A stretch of 5,198 nt of DNA. Source: an uncultured Lachnospiraceae bacterium. Its GTDB lineage: Bacteria > Bacillota > Clostridia > Lachnospirales > Lachnospiraceae. Shown piece after piece: positions 1-5,198 of this stretch. Position numbers and translations under genes: made by a program. The notes beneath the pieces are model-generated. The model searched no databases, was not told where the DNA came from, and saw only the letters and a list, made by a program, of their open reading frames with translations. The stretch covers positions 1 through 5,198 of the forward strand of contig CACZOS010000179.1 of the NCBI GenBank assembly GCA_902782815.1. Reading direction: 5' to 3'. The stretch's first letter is position 1. Every line of letters begins with the position of its first letter.

Positions 1-435
1 CACCGAAGAAAAAGCCCCCTCCCTGCAGTGGATACGGGATACATGGCTGTTCAGCCGCACATCCACTCCGCCTTTCCGGCAGGCATCCTTGAGGACGCGG
101 ATGACATCCGAGGAACGGTCACTGGCGGGAAATACCCGCTGGCCGCGTTCTGTCTTCAGCTGCAGTCCGCAATCCTCCAGAAAGGAGATCATGGACTGAT
201 TGTCAAAGCGTTTAAAAGAGCTGTATAAAAACCGGGGATTGGTCATGACATTCTCCAGGAATTCCTCCGGGGGACAGGCGGTGGTAACATTGCACCGGCC
301 TTTTCCGGTTATGAAAAGTTTTTTCCCCAGCTTCTCATTTTTTTCCAGAAGGATCACCCTTTTATGATCCCATGACGCAGAAACGGCAGCCATAAGACCG
401 GCTGCCCCTCCACCAATGATAATCACTGTTTTCAC
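1..435 (-). CDS. HI0933/BaiN-family FAD-dependent oxidoreductase, N-terminal part (cut by window edge)
   Basis: The first 145 codons of a flavoprotein are visible; the family is usually about 400 residues, so roughly two thirds lie beyond the left edge. An N-terminal Rossmann FAD-binding fold is seen as VIIIGGGAAGLMAA (GxGxxG at residues 8-13), with the ribose-binding acidic residue E31 at the end of the second strand (VILLEK). These are followed by the family signatures KLGKKLFITGKGRCNVT (35-51) and ERGQRVFPASDRSSDVI (96-112). The start is GTG at 435, directly after the TAA of the upstream regulator gene, with AGGAG 10 nt upstream, so the two genes are probably co-transcribed and translationally coupled. 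Family members are annotated as NAD(P)/FAD-dependent oxidoreductase, aminoacetone oxidase or BaiN. The physiological substrate is not settled, so I give no symbol. The family assignment is secure; the reaction is unknown. Confidence 0.93.
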   Translation of the reverse strand, partial: MKTVIIIGGGAAGLMAAVSASWDHKRVILLEKNEKLGKKLFITGKGRCNVTTACPPEEFLENVMTNPRFLYSSFKRFDNQSMISFLEDCGLQLKTERGQRVFPASDRSSDVIRVLKDACRKGGVDVRLNSHVSRIHCREGAFSSV

Positions 436-1308
436 TTATTGATTACTCCTGTTATAAACATCATCATACTCGTTCCAGAGTTCTTCACGGGCCATGAGCC
501 GCTTCTCCACCTCCTCCTTGCGCAGGAGAGCGAGGGCGGAAACCAGGGCATTTACAATGCTCAGGGGTCCCACCATGGAATCCACGATGGTCATGACATC
601 CGTCTTGGCAACAAGAATGCTGTCGGCGTACTCCGCAATGGGAGAATGTACATTATCGGTCAGGGCTATGGTATCTGCTCCGTGGTTGCTGGCATACTGA
701 AGTGCGCGTATGGTCCGCTTGGAATAGCGGGGGAAAGAAACCCCGATCAGCACATCCTTCTCCCCGATATTGCTAATCTGCTCCAGGGTCTCCGAGGTGC
801 TGGCCGTCTCCACCACAATGACCTTGTCGAAAAGCATTTTGAAATAATAGCCGAGAAGTCCCGCCAGGTAGGCGGCAGATCTGGCACCCAGGATATAGAC
901 TCTCCTGCTGTCATTGATCAGGTTTACCGCCTTGTTGAATTCTGCTTCGTCAATACCGAAATGGATGGTATCCTTCAACCGCTCCATATCCGTGGTCAGG
1001 ATGCTCTTCAGAACACCCTTCTCCTGGTAACGCTTGGAGGACAGCGACATACGCTGCATGGAATTGGAATTGGTCTTGACGATCACCTGGATAGCCTTCT
1101 GCAGTTCAGGGTATCCGTCATAATCCAGCTGGTAGGCGAAACGCACCACCGTGGACTCGCTCACACCGGCTTCCTTTCCCAGTTTTGACGCGGTCAGATA
1201 CGCGGCGATATCATAATTGTTGGTAATATAATCTGCCAGTCTTCTCTGTCCTTTGCTGAAGGAAGAAGCCTTGGCTTCCATCCTCTGCAGTATATTCATA
1301 TGTTCCAA
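436..1308 (-). CDS. MurR/RpiR-family transcriptional regulator (HTH-SIS)
   Basis: This is a predicted cytoplasmic DNA-binding regulator of 290 residues, the usual family length. Residues about 4-80 form the RpiR-type winged HTH: the FSKGQRRLADYI helix, then LTASKLGKEAGVSESTVVRFAYQLDYDGYPELQ. A linker leads to a SIS sugar-phosphate-binding domain at about 128-258, with VYILGARSAAYLAG, DVLIGVSFPRYSKRTI and ALTDNVHSPIA. Family members usually sense phosphorylated sugars or amino sugars. No sugar gene is visible, so the ligand and targets are unknown. The start I prefer is TTG at 1308, because AGGTGG lies 10 nt upstream. The ATG at 1299 (287 residues) is a close alternative but is 19 nt from that site. 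A further upstream ATG at 1368 would overlap apt by 38 nt and adds non-family residues. The gene follows apt by 22 nt and abuts the flavoprotein gene, consistent with an apt-led operon. Confidence 0.93.
   Translation of the reverse strand: MEHMNILQRMEAKASSFSKGQRRLADYITNNYDIAAYLTASKLGKEAGVSESTVVRFAYQLDYDGYPELQKAIQVIVKTNSNSMQRMSLSSKRYQEKGVLKSILTTDMERLKDTIHFGIDEAEFNKAVNLINDSRRVYILGARSAAYLAGLLGYYFKMLFDKVIVVETASTSETLEQISNIGEKDVLIGVSFPRYSKRTIRALQYASNHGADTIALTDNVHSPIAEYADSILVAKTDVMTIVDSMVGPLSIVNALVSALALLRKEEVEKRLMAREELWNEYDDVYNRSNQ
445..450 (-). promoter_or_regulatory. Ribosome binding site deciding the GTG start of the flavoprotein gene
   Basis: The minus strand reads AGGAGT here, inside the last codons of the regulator gene, 10 nt ahead of the GTG at 435. 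No ATG has an equally placed site before the GGGAAG motif, which must be near the N-terminus, so GTG is the supported start. Confidence 0.7.
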
Positions 1309-1318
1309 AATACTTAAA

Positions 1319-1324
1319 CCACCT
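1319..1324 (-). promoter_or_regulatory. Ribosome binding site of the RpiR-family gene
   Basis: AGGTGG on the minus strand lies in the short apt-rpiR gap. It is 10 nt from TTG at 1308 and 19 nt from ATG at 1299, which favours the TTG. The start choice changes the protein by only three residues. Confidence 0.55.
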
Positions 1325-1330
1325 ATCTGC

Positions 1331-1855
1331 CTATTTCCCCTGATATATGATACAGGAGTCAACGTCATAACCTTTAAGTACCTCTCTGCCCTTCAGGCCG
1401 GCAAGTTCCATGGCAAAGATGATCTTCACCACGATTCCGCCCAGGGATTCAATGAGTTCGGCCGCAGCCTTGGCGGTGCCGCCGGTGGCCAGAAGGTCGT
1501 CCACCAGAACAACCCTTTGTCCCGGGAAGATGGCATCCTTATGAACCTCGATGGTGGAAGTACCGTACTCCAGGGTATAAGTCTTGCTGACGGTTTCTCT
1601 GGGAAGTTTTCCCTTCTTGCGGATAGGGATGAACGCTTTATGTTTCAGATAAGACAGAGGCATTCCGAACAAAAAGCCCCTGGCTTCCGTTCCTGCTACC
1701 ACATCAAACTCCACACCCTCAAGCAGCTTTAACATCTCATGGACACTGAGCTGTAATCCGTCCGGATCCTGAAGGATGGATGTGACATCTCTGAAAATTA
1801 CCCCTTCCTTTGGAAAATTCGGAATACTAACTACATAATCTTCTAGTCTCTTCAT
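1331..1855 (-). CDS. apt: Adenine phosphoribosyltransferase
   Basis: This cytoplasmic purine-salvage enzyme converts adenine and PRPP to AMP and pyrophosphate. The 174-residue length is typical. Family hallmarks are visible in order: the N-terminal IPNFPKEGVIFRDVTSIL (11-28); GTEARGF (55-61), which includes the conserved Arg59; the RKKGKLPRETVSKTYTLEYG flexible-loop region (79-98); and the PRPP-binding motif VVLVDDLLATGGT (115-127) with the Asp119-Asp120 pair. The C-terminus (YDVDSCIIYQGK) also fits short bacterial APRTs. The ATG at 1855 is the start because a strong AGAGGAG lies 6 nt upstream and the family N-terminus begins there. The frame stays open upstream into recJ, but those residues are unlike APRT. 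The gene has its own promoter in the 130-bp gap after recJ, and the RpiR-family gene follows 22 nt downstream. Gene order recJ-apt is widespread in Firmicutes. Confidence 0.97.
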   Translation of the reverse strand: MKRLEDYVVSIPNFPKEGVIFRDVTSILQDPDGLQLSVHEMLKLLEGVEFDVVAGTEARGFLFGMPLSYLKHKAFIPIRKKGKLPRETVSKTYTLEYGTSTIEVHKDAIFPGQRVVLVDDLLATGGTAKAAAELIESLGGIVVKIIFAMELAGLKGREVLKGYDVDSCIIYQGK

Positions 1856-1861
1856 GATAAA

Positions 1862-1870
1862 CTCCTCTTT
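1862..1870 (-). promoter_or_regulatory. Ribosome binding site of apt
   Basis: AAAGAGGAG on the minus strand, 6 nt ahead of the ATG at 1855. It fixes the apt start and rules out the longer upstream extension of the frame. Confidence 0.8.
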
Positions 1871-1873
1871 ATT

Positions 1874-1929
1874 TATTGTGCAGGATAAATGTACGATTTT
1901 CTTAATTATATCAGATATTTTGCAGGATA
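1874..1929 (-). repeat. 14-bp imperfect direct repeat pair flanking the apt -10 element
   Basis: Minus-strand TATCCTGCAAAATA (1929-1916) recurs as TATCCTGCACAATA (1887-1874), with 13 of 14 bases identical and an offset of 42 bp, which is close to four helical turns. The upstream copy fills most of the -35/-10 spacer and touches the -35. The downstream copy lies in the predicted 5' leader between the transcription start and the ribosome binding site. That arrangement would suit a pair of operator half-sites, but no regulator is identified and chance cannot be excluded by eye. Confidence 0.5.
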
Positions 1930-1933
1930 TCCA
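1905..1933 (-). promoter_or_regulatory. Predicted sigma-A-type promoter for apt with extended -10
   Basis: On the minus strand there is a perfect -10 TATAAT (1910-1905) preceded by TGA, giving the extended form TGnTATAAT. A -35 of TGGATA (1933-1928, four of six consensus bases) lies exactly 17 nt upstream. Transcription would begin near 1898, giving a leader of roughly 43 nt ending in the apt ribosome binding site. The promoter sits just after a terminator-like hairpin behind recJ, so apt, the RpiR-family gene and the flavoprotein gene probably form a separate transcription unit. Inferred from motifs only. Confidence 0.7.
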
Positions 1934-1936
1934 TAA

Positions 1937-1970
1937 CAAAAAAAGAGGGAATACCCACCGTTTTTCTTTG
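1937..1970 (-). terminator. Weak rho-independent terminator candidate after recJ
   Basis: Starting 15 nt past the recJ stop, the minus strand carries an A-rich run, then GGTGGG-TATT-CCCTC, then seven T residues. The GGG/CCC core is short, with one T-T mismatch before a further G-C pair, and the A run can pair with the T run to lengthen the stem. A second small inverted repeat, TTTCTT-CCCA-AAGAAA, overlaps its upstream side. Its position between recJ and the apt promoter supports a terminator, but the core stem is weak. Confidence 0.4.
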
Positions 1971-1985
1971 GGAAGAAAGAGAAAC

Positions 1986-3752
1986 TCAAAGAAGAATATA
2001 ATTTTGAATGACAAGCTGGATCTTCCGGACTCCTCTCCACTCATTAAGCTGGGGATAATAGGCCGCATGCATCCTCACTCCCGAAGGAAGTCCCTGCATT
2101 AAGCGGGATAAGGTCTCACTTCCGTACTTATCGGCGATCTCCTCCCGTAACCGGTCCGATTCCCCGAACCAGACTGCCTCCATACGGATCCCTTCCTCAT
2201 CCGTCAGGGTCATTCTGCTGCATCTTCCCGAGGTTCCCAGGATCTTAAGTCCGGACAGGGCAAGATTTTTCCGGGCAAAGAGAGGCTTTTCATTTCCGGT
2301 GCCGAAGGGTTCCATGAGGGTCAGTTCGCCGATGAAGTCCTCCGTCACATAGGAGAAAGGCAAAGCGATATCAATACGGACTTTCCGGATAAAATCTTCC
2401 TCCTTAAGATCGGTATTCTGATTCAGCCGGAGGCGTAGTTCCCCGATCCTGTCTTCTTCCATGGAAAGGCCTGCGGCCATGGGATGGCCTCCGTACCGGA
2501 TAAAACAGTCCTTAACCCCAGTCATCTCCCGGAACATGTGATAATTTTCGATGGATCTTCCCGAGCCCTTTATCCCTTCTTTTCCCCTGGTGAGCACAAA
2601 GACCGGTTTATTATAATGCTCTCTCACTCTTCCGGCTATGATGCCGGCTATGCTCTCATGACAGTCTTTAAGGTAGACCACCAGAACCTTGTCTTCGCAG
2701 TGACCGGTCTCTTCCAGCCAGTCTATGGCCTCTTTCACTCCCTCAGCCGTCATCTCTTTTCTTTCGTTATTGAGAGCGACCAGCTTTTGTGCCATCTCCA
2801 GAGCCATTTCCCTGTCCTCGCAGAGCAGCAGATCCATGGCTTCCTTTGCCGTAGCCAATCTCCCGCTGGCATTGATGCAGGGTCCGATCACAAAACCCAG
2901 GGCATAGGCATTGATCCTGCGCCGGAGATAACCCGTGATCTCCAGCAGGGCATGGAGCCCTGTATTGGAAGTATTCTTCATTCTCGCCAGACCCTCCCTG
3001 ACCAGAATACGGTTTTCATCCCTAAGGGGCATAACATCGCAAACCGTGGCCAAAGCGGCGAAGGAGAGGTAGTCTTCCATCTCCTTGGAGGGTATTCCGC
3101 ATCGGTCATAGAGGATCTCCACCAGATGGTAGCAGACCACTGCTCCGCAAATGTTTTTAAAGGGATAGGCACAATCCGTCTGCTTGGGATTCACCACTGC
3201 CGAAGCTCCCGGGATATTCCAGCTGACCTTATCCCCTTCCCGGGTATAGGGGATGTCATGATGGTCCGTGATGATCACGGTCATACCCAGACCCAGGGCA
3301 CAGTCAACCTGGTCTGAAGCAGATATCCCGTTATCACAGGTTAAAATAGTGTCTATCCCATCCTCAGCGGCCCGGCGGATCAGGTGTTCATTTATCCCGT
3401 ACCCGTCTTCGATCCGGTCGGGAATACGATAATCGACTGTCGCTCCGCATCGTTTCAGTCCTTTATACAAAATATAGTTGGAGCATACCCCGTCCACATC
3501 ATAATCCGATATGATCCGTATGGGGGCTCCCTCACGGATTTTCTCCAGCAGGATCTGTGCCGCTTTATCCGCATCTTTGAGGAGTTCAGGTTCCGGGAGA
3601 TCGGAAAGGCTTCCGTAAAGGTAGGATTTCATCTCCTCTTCCGTCTCCAGATCGCGGTTTATCATCAGTCTGGCCAGCATGGGACTTATTCCGAATCTGT
3701 CCCCGATCTGACGAAAATCCGCCCTTTTGGCGGTTATCATCCATTTTTCCAA
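1986..3752 (-). CDS. recJ: Single-stranded-DNA-specific exonuclease RecJ
   Basis: RecJ degrades single-stranded DNA 5' to 3' with Mg/Mn ions, in RecF-type recombination, mismatch repair and base excision repair in the cytoplasm. With the TTG start the protein is 588 residues, normal for Firmicutes. The DHH-domain motifs are intact: SDYDVDG (82-88) with three metal-site Asp residues, CDNG (139-142), DHH (163-165) and ATVCDVMPL (235-243). The DHHA1 part has HESIAGIIAGR (365-375), GSGRS (396-400) and RYGGHPMAAG (419-428). An LMEPFGTGNEKPLF stretch (479-492) leads into the C-terminal OB-type domain. TTG at 3752 is chosen because the family begins MEKWMITAKRADF and AAGGGTGAT sits just upstream. 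The frame is open to an ATG at 3824, but that would put a perfect terminator-like hairpin inside the gene and add 24 unrelated residues. Confidence 0.96.
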   Translation of the reverse strand: MEKWMITAKRADFRQIGDRFGISPMLARLMINRDLETEEEMKSYLYGSLSDLPEPELLKDADKAAQILLEKIREGAPIRIISDYDVDGVCSNYILYKGLKRCGATVDYRIPDRIEDGYGINEHLIRRAAEDGIDTILTCDNGISASDQVDCALGLGMTVIITDHHDIPYTREGDKVSWNIPGASAVVNPKQTDCAYPFKNICGAVVCYHLVEILYDRCGIPSKEMEDYLSFAALATVCDVMPLRDENRILVREGLARMKNTSNTGLHALLEITGYLRRRINAYALGFVIGPCINASGRLATAKEAMDLLLCEDREMALEMAQKLVALNNERKEMTAEGVKEAIDWLEETGHCEDKVLVVYLKDCHESIAGIIAGRVREHYNKPVFVLTRGKEGIKGSGRSIENYHMFREMTGVKDCFIRYGGHPMAAGLSMEEDRIGELRLRLNQNTDLKEEDFIRKVRIDIALPFSYVTEDFIGELTLMEPFGTGNEKPLFARKNLALSGLKILGTSGRCSRMTLTDEEGIRMEAVWFGESDRLREEIADKYGSETLSRLMQGLPSGVRMHAAYYPQLNEWRGVRKIQLVIQNYILL

Positions 3753-3755
3753 ATA

Positions 3756-3764
3756 ATCACCCTT
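3756..3764 (-). promoter_or_regulatory. Ribosome binding site deciding the TTG start of recJ
   Basis: The minus strand reads AAGGGTGAT, ending 3 nt before TTG. The GGTGAT part pairs with the distal end of the anti-Shine-Dalgarno sequence, so its register corresponds to the usual 7-nt spacing for AGGAGG. The ATG codons at 3824 and 3818 have no comparable site. Confidence 0.7.
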
Positions 3765-3770
3765 ATCTTT

Positions 3771-3815
3771 CCAAAACAAAATCCAACCGGAGGAAAGATC
3801 TTTCGGTTGGATTTT
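3771..3815 (-). terminator. Perfect 12-bp stem-loop terminator or attenuator between secDF and recJ
   Basis: The arms on the minus strand are AAAATCCAACCG (3815-3804) and CGGTTGGATTTT (3789-3778), perfectly complementary, with a 14-nt loop that contains the palindrome AAAGATCTTT (3803-3794). The T-rich end of the stem continues as GTTTTGG, giving a TTTTGTTTT tail. It begins 12 nt after the SecDF stop codon and ends just before the recJ ribosome binding site, so it most simply terminates or attenuates transcription coming from secDF. On the plus strand no gene ends here. Confidence 0.8.
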
Positions 3816-3827
3816 CATAATCATTGT

Positions 3828-5198
3828 CTATTTTCTTTTCTTTCCTGCAGCTGCCGCAGGCTTTTTACCTCCGCGCTTCATGAAATACCAGATCGGACCG
3901 GTGATGCAGACGGATGAATATGCTCCGCAGACGATACCGCACATAAGTGTCAGGGTAAACTCTTTGATGGAGGCCACCCCTAAAAGATAAAGGACAAAAA
4001 TCGTGATGAAAGAAGTCAGGGATGTATTGATGGTACGGGTGAAGGTCTGGCTGATACTGGTGTTCACCACAACATCAAGTCCCTGTTTCACCAGCTGATT
4101 GTTCTTCAGGTTTTCCCGGATACGGTCGAAAATGATAATCGTCGCATTGATGGAATAACCCAGAATGGTCAGCATACAGGCGATGAATGTATTACCCACA
4201 GACAGGCGGAATACGGAATAAATGGTCAGGACCACCAGCACATCGTGAAGGAGGGCGATAACCGCACTGCCGCCGAACTTAAAGTCTTTGAAACGGAAAG
4301 CGATATAGATCAGCATACAGATGGAGGCGATGATCACCGCCACGATGGCATCGCTCTTCATCTCAGCGGAAACGCTGGCCGCGATCTCCTCTGTCTGATA
4401 TTCTTCGATATCATAGGTGTCTTTTAAGGCTGTCTCCAGCTTCTGACGCTCTTCAACGGAAAGCTCGTTGGTCTTGATCACGATCTGGTCGGAATTGATC
4501 ACCTTCTGGCTCTGGACAGTTTTGACATCCACGGTATCCTTTACCGTTTTGATGATCTGTTCATCCAGGTCGTCCGTCACTTCCTGGTTGAAGGTCATGG
4601 TGACAGCTGTACCGCCTGAGAACTCAAGGTCGTAATTCAGGATATTTCCGATATTCTTTTTATTGACCGGCATGAAGATAAAGCCGACAAGGATCACGAT
4701 CAGAGATCCGATGATGCAGAACTTGCTCATCTTCACATAATTTCTGACCTTAACTTCCCGGGCACGCCCGTAATATTTCTCATCTTTTACTCCCAGTTCA
4801 TAAAAACTGAGAAGAAGGTTTTTCGTGATGAACAGCGCGGTAAACATGGATAAAAGGATACCGATGGCCAGTGTCTGGGCAAAACCCTTAACCGTACCGG
4901 AACCCTTGATCCAAAGAACCGCCGCGGCGATCAGGGTGGTGATATTTCCGTCAAGGATGGCGGACAAAGCCTTGTCAAAACCGCCGTTGATGGCATTCAA
5001 TACCGATTTGCCGGAAGAGATCTCCTCGCGTATACGGGTAAAGATGATGACATTGGCATCCACCGCCATACCGATGGCAAGCAGTACACCGGCTATACCC
5101 GGCAGGGTCAGAGTGGCATCAAAGCCGTTGATGGCAAGAAGATCCAGGATAACGTAAATACAAAGGGCAAGAGCTGCCACAAATCCCGGGAAGAAGTA
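3828..5198 (-). CDS. secDF: Fused protein translocase subunit SecDF, C-terminal part (cut by window edge)
   Basis: SecDF is a membrane partner of SecYEG that uses the ion gradient to pull secreted proteins outward. The last 456 residues are visible; the SecD N-terminus and its large extracytoplasmic domain lie beyond the right edge. The SecD half shows [12 protein letters not shown] (1-12), the TM4 motif [28 protein letters not shown] (32-59, with the intramembrane Asp47) and the TM5-TM6 helices. The SecF half starts near 155 with TM7, then [10 protein letters not shown], an extracytoplasmic domain (about 195-275) and TM8-TM12, ending in a basic tail [15 protein letters not shown]11 keeps the Arg388 of [11 protein letters not shown]. 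Oddly, TM10 reads [17 protein letters not shown], with Ala352 where most SecF proteins have Asp. SecD and SecF are fused, as in B. subtilis and many Firmicutes. The terminator hairpin follows the TAG stop. Confidence 0.96.
   Translation of the reverse strand, partial: YFFPGFVAALALCIYVILDLLAINGFDATLTLPGIAGVLLAIGMAVDANVIIFTRIREEISSGKSVLNAINGGFDKALSAILDGNITTLIAAAVLWIKGSGTVKGFAQTLAIGILLSMFTALFITKNLLLSFYELGVKDEKYYGRAREVKVRNYVKMSKFCIIGSLIVILVGFIFMPVNKKNIGNILNYDLEFSGGTAVTMTFNQEVTDDLDEQIIKTVKDTVDVKTVQSQKVINSDQIVIKTNELSVEERQKLETALKDTYDIEEYQTEEIAASVSAEMKSDAIVAVIIASICMLIYIAFRFKDFKFGGSAVIALLHDVLVVLTIYSVFRLSVGNTFIACMLTILGYSINATIIIFDRIRENLKNNQLVKQGLDVVVNTSISQTFTRTINTSLTSFITIFVLYLLGVASIKEFTLTLMCGIVCGAYSSVCITGPIWYFMKRGGKKPAAAAGKKRK

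Noticed and set aside
28..228. Short plus-strand open frame near the left edge
   Set aside because: It is antisense to the flavoprotein gene, whose GKGRCN and RGQRVFPASDR motifs fix the coding strand.
439..1188. A long plus-strand open frame of 249 codons opposite the RpiR-family gene
   Set aside because: It lies entirely antisense to a gene with clear HTH and SIS motifs, has no family-like sequence and no convincing ribosome binding site; it is a shadow of the minus-strand codon bias.
1309..1368. Upstream extension of the RpiR-family gene to ATG at 1368 (310 residues)
   Set aside because: It overlaps apt by 38 nt, adds residues unlike the family, and ignores the AGGTGG site in the gap.
1856..2068. 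Upstream extension of apt to an ATG at 2068 (245 residues)
   Set aside because: It would overlap the recJ 3' end by about 80 nt and run through the promoter and hairpin. APRT homology and the ribosome binding site both begin at 1855.
2484..3317. A plus-strand open frame of 277 codons opposite recJ
   Set aside because: It is antisense to the conserved DHH and DHHA1 motifs of RecJ. The translation is low-complexity His/Gln/Ser-rich text with no recognisable domain.
3825..3830. TAGACA (minus strand) as a -35 element for recJ
   Set aside because: It matches five of six bases, but the position 17 nt downstream reads ACCGAA inside the hairpin arm, with no -10-like hexamer.
1..5198. A novel defence, mobile or biosynthetic system
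   Set aside because: All five genes belong to well-known core families on one strand with normal lengths and motifs. There are no terminal repeats, transposase, integrase, tRNA junction or CRISPR-like array.

Overview
The window looks like ordinary chromosomal core DNA from a Gram-positive anaerobe of the class Clostridia, most likely Lachnospiraceae-like. The reasons are the fused SecDF, the secDF-recJ-apt gene order shared with other Firmicutes, strong AGGAG-type ribosome binding sites with several non-ATG starts, and the sequence style of RecJ and the RpiR-type regulator. The taxon is an inference from protein style and synteny; no rRNA or other marker is present.

All five genes lie on the minus strand, so transcription runs from the right edge to the left edge. 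In that order they are: (1) the C-terminal part of a fused SecDF preprotein translocase subunit, cut by the right edge (3828-5198); (2) recJ, a single-strand-specific 5'-3' exonuclease (1986-3752, TTG start); (3) apt, adenine phosphoribosyltransferase (1331-1855); (4) a MurR/RpiR-family HTH-SIS regulator (436-1308); (5) the first 145 codons of a HI0933/BaiN-type FAD-dependent oxidoreductase, cut by the left edge (1-435, GTG start). No stretch longer than about 130 bases lacks a gene. There is no RNA gene, mobile element or CRISPR array.

The sequence suggests at least two transcription units. A perfect 12-bp stem followed by a T-rich tail lies between secDF and recJ and looks like a terminator or attenuator. 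A weaker terminator-like hairpin follows recJ. A clear extended -10 promoter then drives apt, with rpiR and the flavoprotein gene tightly packed behind it (22 nt and 0 nt gaps).

The genes do not form one pathway. They cover protein export, DNA repair, purine salvage, a sugar-phosphate-type regulator and a flavoprotein. I see no previously undescribed multi-gene system. The points worth a second look are small: a 14-bp imperfect direct repeat pair spaced 42 bp apart around the apt promoter; loss of a conserved intramembrane aspartate in the SecF half of SecDF; the hairpin just ahead of recJ with no room for a promoter after it; and the absence of relA immediately after apt, where many Firmicutes carry it.
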